Positions 12,198-22,984 of a stretch of DNA of 64,000 nucleotides are shown one piece after another. The notes below the pieces were generated by a model that searched no databases, was not told the DNA's origin, and was given only the letters and a program-made list of their open reading frames with translations. This DNA is from Flammulina velutipes. Taxonomy: Eukaryota > Basidiomycota > Agaricomycetes > Agaricales > Physalacriaceae. The DNA is taken from NCBI GenBank assembly GCA_011800155.1, contig CM022368.1:682001-746000 (forward strand). The letters are read 5' to 3'. Every line of letters starts with the position of its first letter. Within the stretch, counting starts at the first letter, position 1. The position numbers and the translations under genes were made by a program.

Positions 12198-13619
12198 ATG
12201 CTCACTGTCGTCTCTCTTTTATCCCTACTTTCTTTAGTATCTACCAATGTCCTGGTAGCGGCACGGCCTTGTTTGGCCAGCGACGTCAACTGGAATCTAT
12301 ATGCCTTCGGTTTTGACGGCAAAGACTACAACGCTGGAACAAAAGATTCCTGGGGTTCAGGTGGGCGATTTTGTTGAAGGCCTGGCCCACTGCTCAACCA
12401 GAACGTAGGAACCGCGTCCGACATCACGACTGACGGTAGACCGTACGTGCAATATTGAGCCCTGACTTCAAACAAACTGACTGCTGTACAGACCATTTGA
12501 TGGGGAGGCTACAACATGTTACCTAGCGCAAGTATGTCCTCAGCACTTGCATTATTCCACAGTCTAACCAGAATATCAGTTCTTCAACGCCATATACGTC
12601 GTGAACGGTGATGTTGCCAACCCCAGCAGCATCTACATCTTCGACGCTGCTACCAGCAAATGGTCGACTCAACAGACAACTTTGGGCTCCTTCGACATTG
12701 CATCGGCCACCATGATTCTCGACCACGATACGAATGTCTTCTGTGCGTTCATTCATTATCCCGACGCCCTTCAAGCTCACCCTGTCGATCTATAGATGCC
12801 GTCGAGGATGGCCAAACTTGGGCTTTGGACATGGGCTCGCTGGCCACTGCGGAATCAAGTGCAAAGGACTGGATCGAGGTTTCTTCCCTCGGGTTCACCA
12901 ACGTTCCTGCCAACTACGAACCAACCATTGCCATCGCCCAAAACCACGTCCATTTCATGGGTATTGAAGCTGGCAGTGCCGACATCTTTGTTATCCACTG
13001 TGCGCTCACTATTTATCATCTTTCTATCACATACTCATCGTTTCGTCCAGTCTCGTACTTCCAACCTGAGGTTCAATCGTATGGTTCAGACTTCCCGGCT
13101 ACCCACGGCCAGGCCCCTTCGTTCTTCAAGGCCGAGGGCGTCCAGCAGGAGTTTGCTTACATCCCCGACGGCGGTTCAAATGTATATGTAATCAACGTTG
13201 AGGTAAGTTAGAGTTTTTCGCGCCACATAACCATGACTTACGTAGTAAAGAGCAACACCACCCAAACGCTATCTGGACCTGCTTCTCAGGATTCCACCGC
13301 ATCCTACTATGCTACTATCGATGCACTCCTACAGGTGACGGAAGAGGGCGCGGTCTCCTACCTTTCCTACGATCCCACCTCATCCAACAACGCCGAGGCA
13401 ACTTGGAGCGCTGTTTCTAACCTGGCCGGTGTTGCATCCTCCCCTTCTTCGACTTCATCAAGAATTGCTGCCTCCGGTTCCGGCACCAACACTGCCAAGG
13501 GTGCCATTTCCACAGGAGAGTCAACTACCGACGACGAAAACGGTGCACGGGAGCAGGGCGTGATGGGCGGCCTTTTCGTGACTTTCATTGTTGCTTCTTT
13601 GGGGCTCCTTTTTGCTTAA
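12198..13619 (+). CDS. Secreted, probably membrane- or GPI-anchored protein of unknown function
   Basis: Residues 1-22 are a signal peptide (MLTVVSLLSLLSLVS...). The body has short repeated beta-strand-like segments (NAIYVVNGD...IYIFDAATSKW, DHDTNVFYAVEDGQTWALD, SADIFVIHFSYFQPEV) that suggest a kelch-like or other beta-propeller fold. Near the C-terminus is a Ser/Thr-rich linker (SSPSSTSSRIAASGSG) followed by a final hydrophobic helix (GLFVTFIVASLGLLFA) with nothing after it. That ending fits a GPI-anchor signal or single membrane anchor. About seven short introns join in phase. No enzyme motif is visible. Cell-surface location is inferred from the two hydrophobic ends. Confidence 0.65.
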
Positions 13620-14058
13620 ACGACAGTATCGGCCTCCTAGACGGGTTCTATCAGGCCGACAGGGACTTTCTATGCACCCATGGACACTGACTACTGCTTA
13701 GTGTTCGAGTATGTGATCCTAAGATGTTCGCATTAGTTATGAGACGATCTTTGACACATCTTTGATACCTTAGTTCCTCATAATTCTACAAGCTTGGATT
13801 TTTCGCTGACTATGCCCAGATCAGATTCGCGTACGGCACTGATACTGATGTCTTCGTCCACGGTCATTCAAGTTGACGCGCAAATGGGACCCGGTTGGGT
13901 GCCATCACCGTCGACCGGGCGTGTGAATGTCTTCAACACATGTTCGACCTTGGACTCGTACCGCCATGATATCCTTTTCTATCCCACATTCCGCCAAGGG
14001 TTCTTTGAAGAGTCTGGCCCATACAGAACCAACAGGAGAGACAACCAACTGTACCGTC

Positions 14059-15349
14059 ATGACACTTCCCCCAGAGATCGTTGACAAGATTTTGGGCTTT
14101 GTGCACGTCTTGTATGTACTCTTTCTCGACAATCATACACACGGAGCTCACACCTTCTCAGTCCTAACGACTCGTCTATCTATACCTGCGCGTTGGTCTG
14201 CAAATACTGGCTTCCCCGTAGCCGGCATTATGCCTTTGGGAGCATAACCCTGTCCAAGGTGTTTCCAAGATGGTTGAAACTGGTCGAACTCCTAGCGCAC
14301 CCACTTTGCACCATTCGCTTTCACGTTCGAGAGCTCTCGTCCATTGCTGTCATATCATTCTATCTCCCCGCGCTTGACGACTTGCCTCTCCTACCAAACG
14401 TGACCACGCTACGTCTTCACCAGGCAGATATCTGTAGTAGCGATGACAGGGAGTGGTGGCAATTCGCCGTTCCTATGGCACGTTTGACGGAATTAGACTT
14501 GCAGAGGTGCAAATTCCGCTGCTCTTGCCAACTTCTCGACTTCCTAGGCGCGTGTAGAATGCTAAGAACACTGATTCTCGATAGGACACGTTCCGTTCGA
14601 GATTCCCAGTGGATAGGTGTCATGGAAGAACCTCACGTATGTCTACCTACGGAATACCGTCCCCCGCCGAGCCGCTATCTCCAGGTGTTCGCGGCTATCG
14701 ATAGCTGCTATAGCACGATACTGACCATTTTTCCACGGATCCGTCATGCGCCCATTACAACGTTGTCCATCCACTCCATCCAAGTTTCTTCCGCTCCCCT
14801 GGCGGCCCGGCTTATCCAGAACGTGGGCCCGCATTTGAAGTTCTTGGTTATCAGCTTCGCAGACGATGCGCCTGGCGCCTCCGGTAAGATCCTTCCAGTT
14901 ACTGGTCATACGGCGTAATATGGTTAACCCATTCCATAGCAGCGTTCTGTCAGTCCATCGACTTCTCGCACGCCGTCAACTTAGAATCGGTGCACGTTGG
15001 AACCTTCGAACTCGGGCATCTCATCGACAACAGTCATTTTCCGCCGTGGCATGTTCCAACCCTTCTCGAGAAATTGCGGTCGAGCAATGTCCGGCACATC
15101 GCACTCCAAGTAGCCATCACGAAGGACGAAGATCTGGCCAAAATAGCATGGGAAGAAGTTGCAATGGCTCTTGAACACCCGACCTATAAGGATCTAGAGA
15201 CGTTGATCATCGAACAGCCCTCATCCAATGAGGCTGTTCCAGAAGAATGCGTTGACAAGTGGTTGGACTCAGTGCGCTCGGGTATTACGTTGGGAAGTAG
15301 CTTCAAGATGAAGAGCTGTATAGTAAATGAAGAGGAGAAGTTACTGTAA
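14059..15349 (+). CDS. F-box protein with divergent leucine-rich C-terminus
   Basis: The start MTLPPEIVDKILGFVHVF splices (GTATGT...CTCAG) into NDSSIYTCALVCKYWLPRSRHYAFGS, giving a complete F-box. A long leucine-rich region with no fixed repeat follows (LPLLPNVTTLRLHQ, LTELDLQRC, ITTLSIHSIQV). A second intron begins near 14884 (GTAAGATCC...ATAGCAG) and joins GAS to AFCQSIDFSHAV. The product is about 395 residues, ending EEKLL. Presumed role is substrate choice in an SCF ubiquitin ligase. It belongs to the large, rapidly changing F-box families of mushrooms; two other members are in this window (1-906 and 53400-54655). Confidence 0.8.
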
Positions 15350-15873
15350 TGCCCCGTAAGTGTTCTCCATGCTTGATGTACTGTTTGAGTTACTTATAGT
15401 CATTTCAGATATACCAACAATGTATCTACAACCCATTGAGCTACTGTTACAATTATTGCATCTCAACAATCTAAGCCGACGACAGTCTTGACTTTGGGGT
15501 CAGTCCTCGGAGGCATTGCCTAAACGCATTCATAGGCGTAATACCTGCAATTTGTGAGCACTTTCGTACATACTTTGGCTCTAACATCAGTATTTCCGCA
15601 TCCGACTTGTTTGGACTTGTTCCCCGCCAAATTTGATCAAACAAGTGCACAAGCCACAAGCTTCCAGCTAGGTCTGATTTGACCCAAGTTGAGTTTTTTG
15701 CTGATGCGCTACCGACTGGATGAGGGACTAGAGCTATCGGAAATTTTTACTATGCGTTAGAAATGATTATATGATACAGTTTTCATTATTTCCGAGCCAC
15801 AGGACACGCTATGGTTAGCTACGATTCGACAGGAAATGGTGCAGACAAGCCAAAAAGCCGGAAAAGCCGGCAA
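15350..15873. other. Intergenic, no supported gene
   Basis: The region lies between the 3' ends of two convergent genes. I see only short unsupported frames and AT-rich stretches suitable for polyadenylation. Confidence 0.5.
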
Positions 15874-17095
15874 TCAAAATGTAGGTTTACTGATGAAGTG
15901 ACACCAATTACCTAGTCCAAGTCGAGCAATGATCTCGGCTTTCGTGGCCTTGTTGAGTTTGGGCGTTACTCTTGCATGTTTAGGTTTTCCACCAACACCA
16001 GTATCACTTTGAAGGGGTTGATTGGAGTTCTTCGAATCTTCCGCCGTGGCTGAGCGTTCTACGGCCGGATTCGATTCCACCACATCTTGTGTATCGGTGT
16101 TTCTGTCCGAATTCTGCTTGATCGTTTGAAGATGAACAGTTGCGGTAGAAGAAGAAGGCGCCCATTCAACAGTGACTGTCGGGATCTCCAATATAATCTG
16201 AGGCTTGGGGACCTCCGGGGCGTTAACCTTCAGCTTGCGACATTTCTCGGCATGATACATCTCAGCAAAGCTGTGAAGATGGTCAGTGGATGTTGACCGT
16301 ATCATCGACTGAGTACTGAACGCTCACCCCTTCAGCAGGTCATATTCAAAGCTGAGTTCAGTTGGATTGGGAAGCTCCGTCACCGTAGAGAGGTCAGGAC
16401 TGATCTTGACGATGGGGGTGAAATACCCTTTGGTACTGGTCTTGTTGAATAAGCTGCTCCAGGTGGCTGGCTTCACTTCAGGCACACCGCCCGAGAGATA
16501 TCGCTCCATATCTTTCTTACAGTACCGTGAGAATTGAGCACGAGAGGACGGATCGATGGAGATGGCGGAGCTGTAGTCGACGTTCATTCGGGGCACTAAT
16601 ATCTCACTGTCATAGCTGGTGGCATGGTAGCAATTTCCTCGCCATTTGCAAGCCTTCGGGAGCTCTGCGTTCCCTGTAAATTGCAGTGGCGGGCGTAGCA
16701 AAGGGTGGCTCGTCGTTGGAAGCAATGGTACACACATATCAGGCGTGATCGAGGCATGGGAGGGAATTACATCGATGGTAGAGGTTAGGCCGGGTTGGAG
16801 TGGTCGCAGCATCAGACGAGTATAATCATGAGTGGCGTCACCGCCAAAATTCTGAAATCATAACATATGAACTGTGGAGTGTGTTCTCGATGTGTAGATA
16901 ACTTACCTCTTCCACGAAGCCAACATATGTCCTCCATGTATGAGAATGAATGTTCGCGACTATCTCGTTCTTGCGGTCAAGCTCGCCACAGAAATATTCG
17001 AGAGTAGCTAAAGGGTCGATGGTGAAGGTGATGTAGACACTGTTTGGTGGGCATGAGTGTGTTTGAGTGGCAGTAGTGGTAGGCTGGATAGACAT
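15874..17095 (-). CDS. Uncharacterised protein, intact paralogue of the damaged gene at 7.2 kb
   Basis: Three main exons give about 350 residues. The first (MSIQPTTTATQTHS...) contains SVYITFTIDPLATLEYFCGEL. The second has LRPLQPGLTS, DMCVPLLPTTSHP, NCYHATSYDSEILVP and YFTPIVKISPDLSTVTELP. The third starts FAEMYHAEKCRKLKV and ends in a charged, low-complexity tail (TIKQNSDRNTDTQDVV) with a final helix (KAEIIARLGLG). Invariant Cys and His residues in the NCYH segment of both copies could bind metal or form disulfides; this is speculation. There is no signal peptide or membrane helix. The last few codons may be altered by another GTAATT intron. I do not recognise the family. Confidence 0.6.
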
Positions 17096-17371
17096 GGTGG
17101 AAGATAGTAAAGAATTAGAAGGGCTGTAAAGCCCCGTTCTTATAGTAGAGAACAGCCTCGGAGAACAACACCATGGAAAACAATAGAACAGTTGAGCGTG
17201 GACTCACAATAACCTCAACTTAGAACAAGGGCTATATTATTATCTAACGCTCTTCGCCCTGGTTAACGATGGACGACTGAACTTCATGCTTTGAATGGCG
17301 ATGGAAAGTGTGGGCATTTTAATGAAATCTAGTGACCGACGTGGAAAATGACCGCTCTACAACCTCCGATC

Positions 17372-19185
17372 CTATTCATCTTTCAAGATATCATCAATCC
17401 AGCTTTTCAACACCTTATTGTATTCCTCCAATTGCCCTGATGTCGTCCACTTCCCACCTGTCCTGACCCGAATCGTGAGGCGTCCTTTGAATTGCCAGCT
17501 CATATGTCCTTTCATGGCCCGAAGCGTTCGGGTGGATGCTCCAATATCTCGAACCCTGATGTGTCCTTCATCGGCGGGGTCTGTCCACCAGCGATGCAAG
17601 GTTCCAAGCAGCCGAAGGTCTCCAATGGAGGTCAGAGTGCTCCCAGACATCGCTTCTGACCAGGGCACGAAAACCTCTCCTCGAAGCGACGAGTCCGTGC
17701 GGCACTCCCTGGCAAGGAAGCCACGAATACCCGTCTGGAGGTTGTCTCAACTATGACTTTTCAGGATGGATGGTGGCTATCCGGGACTTACTCGCGCCTC
17801 GATTTGAATTTTCTCTTTGGTGTACTCGGCAAGACGCCAAAAGCCTGGTCCACTCCGGATTTTTGAAAATGAGTTTTCGTCAAAGAGAAGAGCTCCCTGG
17901 ATCAATTTCATCGGTACGAACGTGGACGCCACCTTAACAGCTACCGTGGGAGTTCCCACAGGATCATGGGTATGATAGCCCAAATCATCTCTCTGAACCG
18001 CTTCAGTCATAGCAACATGATAATGGGAATGAAACGCCCACCGCATCGTACGTGTTAACCAGCTCATAATGCACGCCCGAGTCCTTGTACTGCTTCAAGT
18101 TCAACAACGCTGCATTCTCGATCTTGCCGGGTGAACCCAAACTCTGCTCCACCTCTGAAAGACATATGGCAGCAAGAAGAAACCCCGTTACGGAGACCTT
18201 TTGGAGTCGACACGCTGCGCGTAATCTGCTTGTGTCGACCTCAGAAAGCGTGATGTCCTGTACATGGCAGACATGTGCAGATTTGTGCATCGGGTTTCCA
18301 GGTGAAGCACGTTTGAAGAGGATCTGGGTTTCCGCCATCTAGTTGTTCAAGAGACATCAGAGAAAATGTCGTACCGGTTCATTCTTATTTTCGGGATCAG
18401 TGCCAGTCCCAGCAGTTACTGGCATGCCGTTGACAATACGAGCAGCTAGAAGCGCAGCAGCGGGTGCAAGTTTCGTAACTTCTTCCCCCCAGAGTAATTC
18501 CTCTAACATAGGCGTATTGCTTGATCTCAGAGCATCGTCCAAGTAATTGAGAAAGAGGTCAAAAACCTGGAGTGTTTTTCGTCCATCTGAAGCTGCATGC
18601 ATCCCATGAATGCTAATTATGAGCATGGAGATTAGAATTTGGCGAAAATAGATGTACTCACAAAAGGTCGTACTCCGTATCTGAGCGCCGCCCGATCACC
18701 AATCGGGACACGCACGCACCAGACGTTGCATCCCAAAACTCGTTGTTCATCTGATTCTGCCTCTCGAGGAATGTCGTTTGGCACGTCTCCCAAACGATGG
18801 TGTTTTTTGCCCATTCCTCGACTTCAGCTGTGTTGCGGGGCACTTGATACTCGAATGAGAAATCCCGAGGGTCGTTTATTGAGGCGCGGCATCCCATCCC
18901 AATATCGGGGACTGTGCGTCTGAGGCGGATCCATGCGATTGTAACGCGTCGGTGCACGTCTTCCTCGAAAAACGGCCTAGGAAAGACAACTGAGGCCCCA
19001 ACGTAGCCAAAGAATTGACCACTGCTGGGAATTGGGTCAGACGTCGTCTGGGAATGATAGCCATAGATAACTTACCTTTGAGATTCGTACGCAAATACAG
19101 ATTCAGAGCCAAAGAGCTTCCTACGGTAGGTAAGCCCATCGGTTGTCGAGAATGTCAAGTCTGCTTCAGAGGGGATACGAGCCAT
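17372..19185 (-). CDS. HXXXD-type CoA-dependent acyltransferase / condensation-like protein, copy 1
   Basis: The protein is about 500 residues and starts MARIPSEADLTFSTTDG. It has the catalytic-type motif H-A-A-S-D-G (HXXXDG) early in exon 3 (SIHGMHAASDGRK). Later come a mid-region (SVTGFLLAAICLSEVEQSLG) and the C-terminal block PVGTPTVAVKVASTF with a final RTLRAMKGHMSW. The HXXXDG motif and length fit the superfamily of alcohol acetyltransferases, trichothecene-type O-acetyltransferases and NRPS condensation domains. Acyl transfer from acyl-CoA to a hydroxyl or amine is inferred. The exons join in phase and the gene looks intact. It is nearly identical to the gene at 23315-25153 in opposite orientation. 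Unlike that copy it has no TATA box: the equivalent site reads AATTAATAAGAGC. Confidence 0.7.
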
Positions 19186-19530
19186 GTCCGCTGGTACAGT
19201 CGTTCAATAGACGAGTTGAGCTCTTATTAATTTGGAAGATACCAGGGATGTGGTATTGTGGGATAGGTGGCTTCATGTTAGCGACCCAACATACAGCGAG
19301 ATGCCCGTGTACTTGTCAGTCAAACACAATACCATTGGCTTGAGTCACCATCTTCATGACCTCATCTGTGTTGTAGATGTTCCTTCTATACCGAGGTATG
19401 AATTGGTGGACCTGGTGATAACAGGAGGAGCAATAAAGCTGAGCGGCGAGCGCTGAGCGCTCAGGAGTCAGGACATGAGAGAGTGTGACAGAAAGTGTTC
19501 CAAAAGTGTTCACGTCCGGCAATGTCCATG
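17384..19530. repeat. Left arm of a large inverted repeat (acyltransferase copy 1 plus promoter)
   Basis: The arm pairs with 22985-25125 in reverse orientation. Similarity covers the coding region with its introns and about 340 bp upstream of the start, including the blocks GTCAAAC/ATTGTGTTTGACTG and TTGCCGGACGT. It ends abruptly near the stop codons, where IDDILKDE and IDDILQDGWARSAL diverge. Presence of introns shows DNA-level duplication. Confidence 0.8.
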
Positions 19531-20704
19531 CAATCCAAATCTTCTCACATTTGAAATTCTAAAGTCCATGCAAGCCGTTGGTTGGAGTAAAACCAACTAG
19601 AAACTCTTAAAAATTGCAGCATGTTAAATGTATATCTGAATGTTATTGCATCACAATTTGTGTCTAGTTAGTAGTTAGTTAGACATCTTAATGTATGTCA
19701 AGCGCCACAATTGATGGTATAGGGTTAGGGTTAGCGCCACTATCCAACCAAAAAAAAATCGGCCCACCCAGCCAGAGTGGCCAAAGTGGGACAGGAAAAT
19801 ATTGAGACGGTGCATAAGCCGAAGCCTATACAAACTGCAGACGCCCTCTGTATGGACAAGGTCGCCGTGCTATGGAGGACTTCCACGGCCCACAAATCCG
19901 GGACATGAAGGGACTTGTGCCATCAAGGTAAGTATGAGGTGTTCAGGTGTTCGAGGATTATTTTTATATGTGGACGGTTCCGCGCACGGACCATGTGTAA
20001 CGGAACTTGCCGAGGGTACGAGGTGCGCCACAGTCCGCCACAGACATGACATGTGCTCTATCCTCGGCGGCGATGTGACACGATATTTCAGGTATACAAC
20101 GGCGTCTTATTGAAACGCCAAACGGAGAGCTGAGGCCTGATTCCGTTCCTCATCGCCTTAGCACACCTCCCACTGCTTCATGGCTTTGGACTTCGTGTTT
20201 GAGCCACTGGTCCTGGGTGGATTACCTCGACTCTCCGTCTTGTACCAATTTAGGATACTCGTTAGGCTACTAACGAATTCGTGCGACAACTCTTGTTCTG
20301 GATGAAGAGGATGCGAAGAGGTACCTAGAGGTACGCTTTCCTCTGACAGGCGGTTTTCTTGGCTTCATCCCACGGATACTATTACTAGTGAAATCAATTT
20401 TAGAGACCCCTTCGAGTTCGTCAAGTCCATGTATTGAAAAGTGAGGAGCCAATAACTTTTCCCACTCCAACATTGACAATAAGATAGATCATGGTCGTCT
20501 GCGGAAACACAATAACGATGGGAAATCGTTACCGATAGCCTGATAGATTGCCCAAGTGTCCAGACAGAGAACAAGGACAGGACGCGAGGCAAATGATAAC
20601 ATTCCTTATGCGGATGCTTCCTCAACGAACCATGATGTCGCCGAGTCTTCGCAGTGGACTCACAAGTCCCCAGTTCCTGGCTTTGTACTCCATACAACTC
20701 ATCG
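19531..20704. other. Spacer inside the inverted repeat, no supported gene
   Basis: About 1.2 kb of short frames with no recognisable protein. It contains a telomere-like TTAGGG run of about 2.5 units at 19720-19734. Confidence 0.5.
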
Positions 20705-20712
20705 TATATAAA
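20705..20712 (+). promoter_or_regulatory. TATA box of the carboxylesterase gene
   Basis: TATATAAA stands 42-49 nt before the ATG at 20754, the usual spacing for the TATA genes in this window. Confidence 0.6.
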
Positions 20713-20753
20713 GGCCAGTACCTTCTCAGAGAGCCACCAGTTTCCAACTCGTC

Positions 20754-22596
20754 ATGGTTTCTTCGCTTTCTGGGTTCGTCGCCGTCGTCTTCGCCTTGTT
20801 CAGCATCGTCTCTCAGTGCGTCGCGTTACCTGCCGTCGAAGGTGGTGGGAACCGCGCTTCGAAGAGCGTATTTTGCAGCACAGTAAAGGCTTCCTGGTTG
20901 TGTCCCCGCGCAGGGAGGATCGTTCCAGACGTCGAGACGTCCATCGGCGTCGCTCGCGGAGTGCTCGACGGATCAGCTGTCCGCTTCGCCGTCAAGTACG
21001 CCAGCGCTGAGAGATGGAGGAATTCTGAGGCGGCGTCAATTTGGGAACTTCCGTGAGTACTTATCTTGGTTCAAAAACGATCGAACTTAGCCGGAAGCAG
21101 AAATGGATCGACCAATGTGGCGGAAATGCCCTTGGGTTGCCCGCAAGACGGATCAGACTCGTCCTCTGAAGACTGCCTGAGCATGGTGCTCTATGTCCCT
21201 GCGAGTGCACAATTGTCGGACCAGCTACCTGTTCTCGTTTGGTATGTCCCGCCGTCCTAATTTCCGTTCGAGTGTCACTCACAGTTGTACAGGATACACG
21301 GAGGTTCGTTTATGTGGGGCTCAGCGAGCGATCCTGGGCTTGACGGATCGAAGCTTGCCACCGCCACAAATTCCATCGTCGCTGTCATACAATACCGCCT
21401 AGGTGTCGTAAGTTTTTGGACCTATTACTTTCTTCGCAGCCTAATAAAGATTCTCAGCTCGGCTTCATGGCGCCAGACGGGAACACTAATCTCGCGGTCA
21501 AGGACGTGATAAATGCACTGTCGTTCCTACAGACTGTGGCACCATCCTTTGGTGGGCATCCCTCCAAAATTACCATTTCCGGACAGAGCAGCGGTGCAAA
21601 CATGGTTCGTGCATTACTCGCCGTACCCTCCGCGTCTTCCAAGTTCAAGTCTGCTATTATGCACTCTGATCCTATGGTAAGCTCTAATCTGTATTCATGC
21701 ATGAAGCGACTGACAGTCTCCCATAGAACTACGGATTCTTATCTTCCGCTACACAAACCACTCTGCAAGCACATTTCAACTCTCTTATTTCCTGCAGCGA
21801 GCCGTCCTGCTGGAACTCGCTCTCTCTCGAGCAGATTTTGAATGCCCAGGCGGACCTCACCAATGCCGCCTCGACGCTCGATGCATCAACTGGACAAGCG
21901 CAACCCATCCGCCCGGTTCGCGATAACAGTCTAATCACCACACCATTGGACTCGACCGACGCGTTTCCCTCGGTGAACAAGCCCATCATGGTCACAACGG
22001 TGAAGCACGAAGCCGCTGCCACCATCTACCAGATATTCGACACTCCCATCCCAGAGCCCTACTTTGAGATCATGTCCGACCTGAGCCTCGGGGAAGAACG
22101 CACTTCGAAAATTCTAGAGTCCGACTACTACCCCCTCAGCCCCGATGTGGACACCCGCATCCCTCTGGAGGTCCTCGGCACAGACCAGATCTGGCGCTGC
22201 CCTTCGTGGACGTTCGCTCGCAACTGGGTGGCGCACGGCGGGAATGCGTACGTGGGACTGTTCACGCTTGGACAAGTCTATGACGGGAACGAGTTTGCTA
22301 TTTGCCATCAGGACGGCTCGGTGTGCCATCAGGCGGACATCGAGATTGTGTTTGGGACGGTGCAGAGCCCGACGGCTGCGCAGTCAGCGTTGATTTCGGA
22401 GGTGCAGAAGAGATATCGGGCTTTCTTGAGTGGCGGGACGCCGAATGCGTTTGGGCTGTCCAGGTGGTCGGCGGCTGGTAGCGAGAATGTACGACCATTC
22501 AATTTGGGTGGATCGGCTGCGATTGAAACTGGAGCTTGTGATCCTACTTTCTGGGGAGCTGCTGTTCCATTCGACTATCAAGTCTACGGGATTTGA
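20754..22596 (+). CDS. Secreted type-B carboxylesterase / lipase
   Basis: Residues 1-24 are a signal peptide (MVSSLSGFVAVVFALFSIVS). The alpha/beta-hydrolase core shows the type-B EDCLSMVLYVP segment, the oxyanion loop HGGSFMWG, the QYRLGVLGF strand, and the nucleophile elbow GQSSGANM (G-x-S-x-G with Ser at the centre). Late in the protein CHQADIEIVFG supplies the likely catalytic histidine. It ends YQVYGI, as in many fungal homologues. The product is about 540 residues in several exons. It hydrolyses carboxylic esters outside the cell; the substrate is unknown. It sits alone between the two arms of an inverted acyltransferase duplication, so an esterase/acyltransferase pair acting on one metabolite is possible but unproven. 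Confidence 0.88.
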
Positions 22597-22984
22597 AACG
22601 ATCGTGACTTATATTAATCTCACAATTCTCATTGTATCAGTAGTTTTTTTCTCCTCTGCTTTCGATGATCCTCTTTCATAGCTTATTCTTACACCTGACG
22701 CAGATCTCGTCATAATACATCTCAATTTTTATTTTAAACACCGTCGAGTTGGACTACACTCGGCCTAACTTCAGCAAGACTTACTCAGGTAAGATACGTA
22801 ACACATAATCCAGAAGGAGAGTGTGTCCCAGACAAGTGTGGCGCAAATATAGATAACGTAAGTATGGGTACTCGAAATGGAATCTGTCAGGAATATAGTC
22901 TCTAGATCATCATGTATTCTCTAAGTGGCGAGGATGTCCTAATGAATGTATAGTTCGTAGTCTAACACAGTCTTTGGTTCCTCT

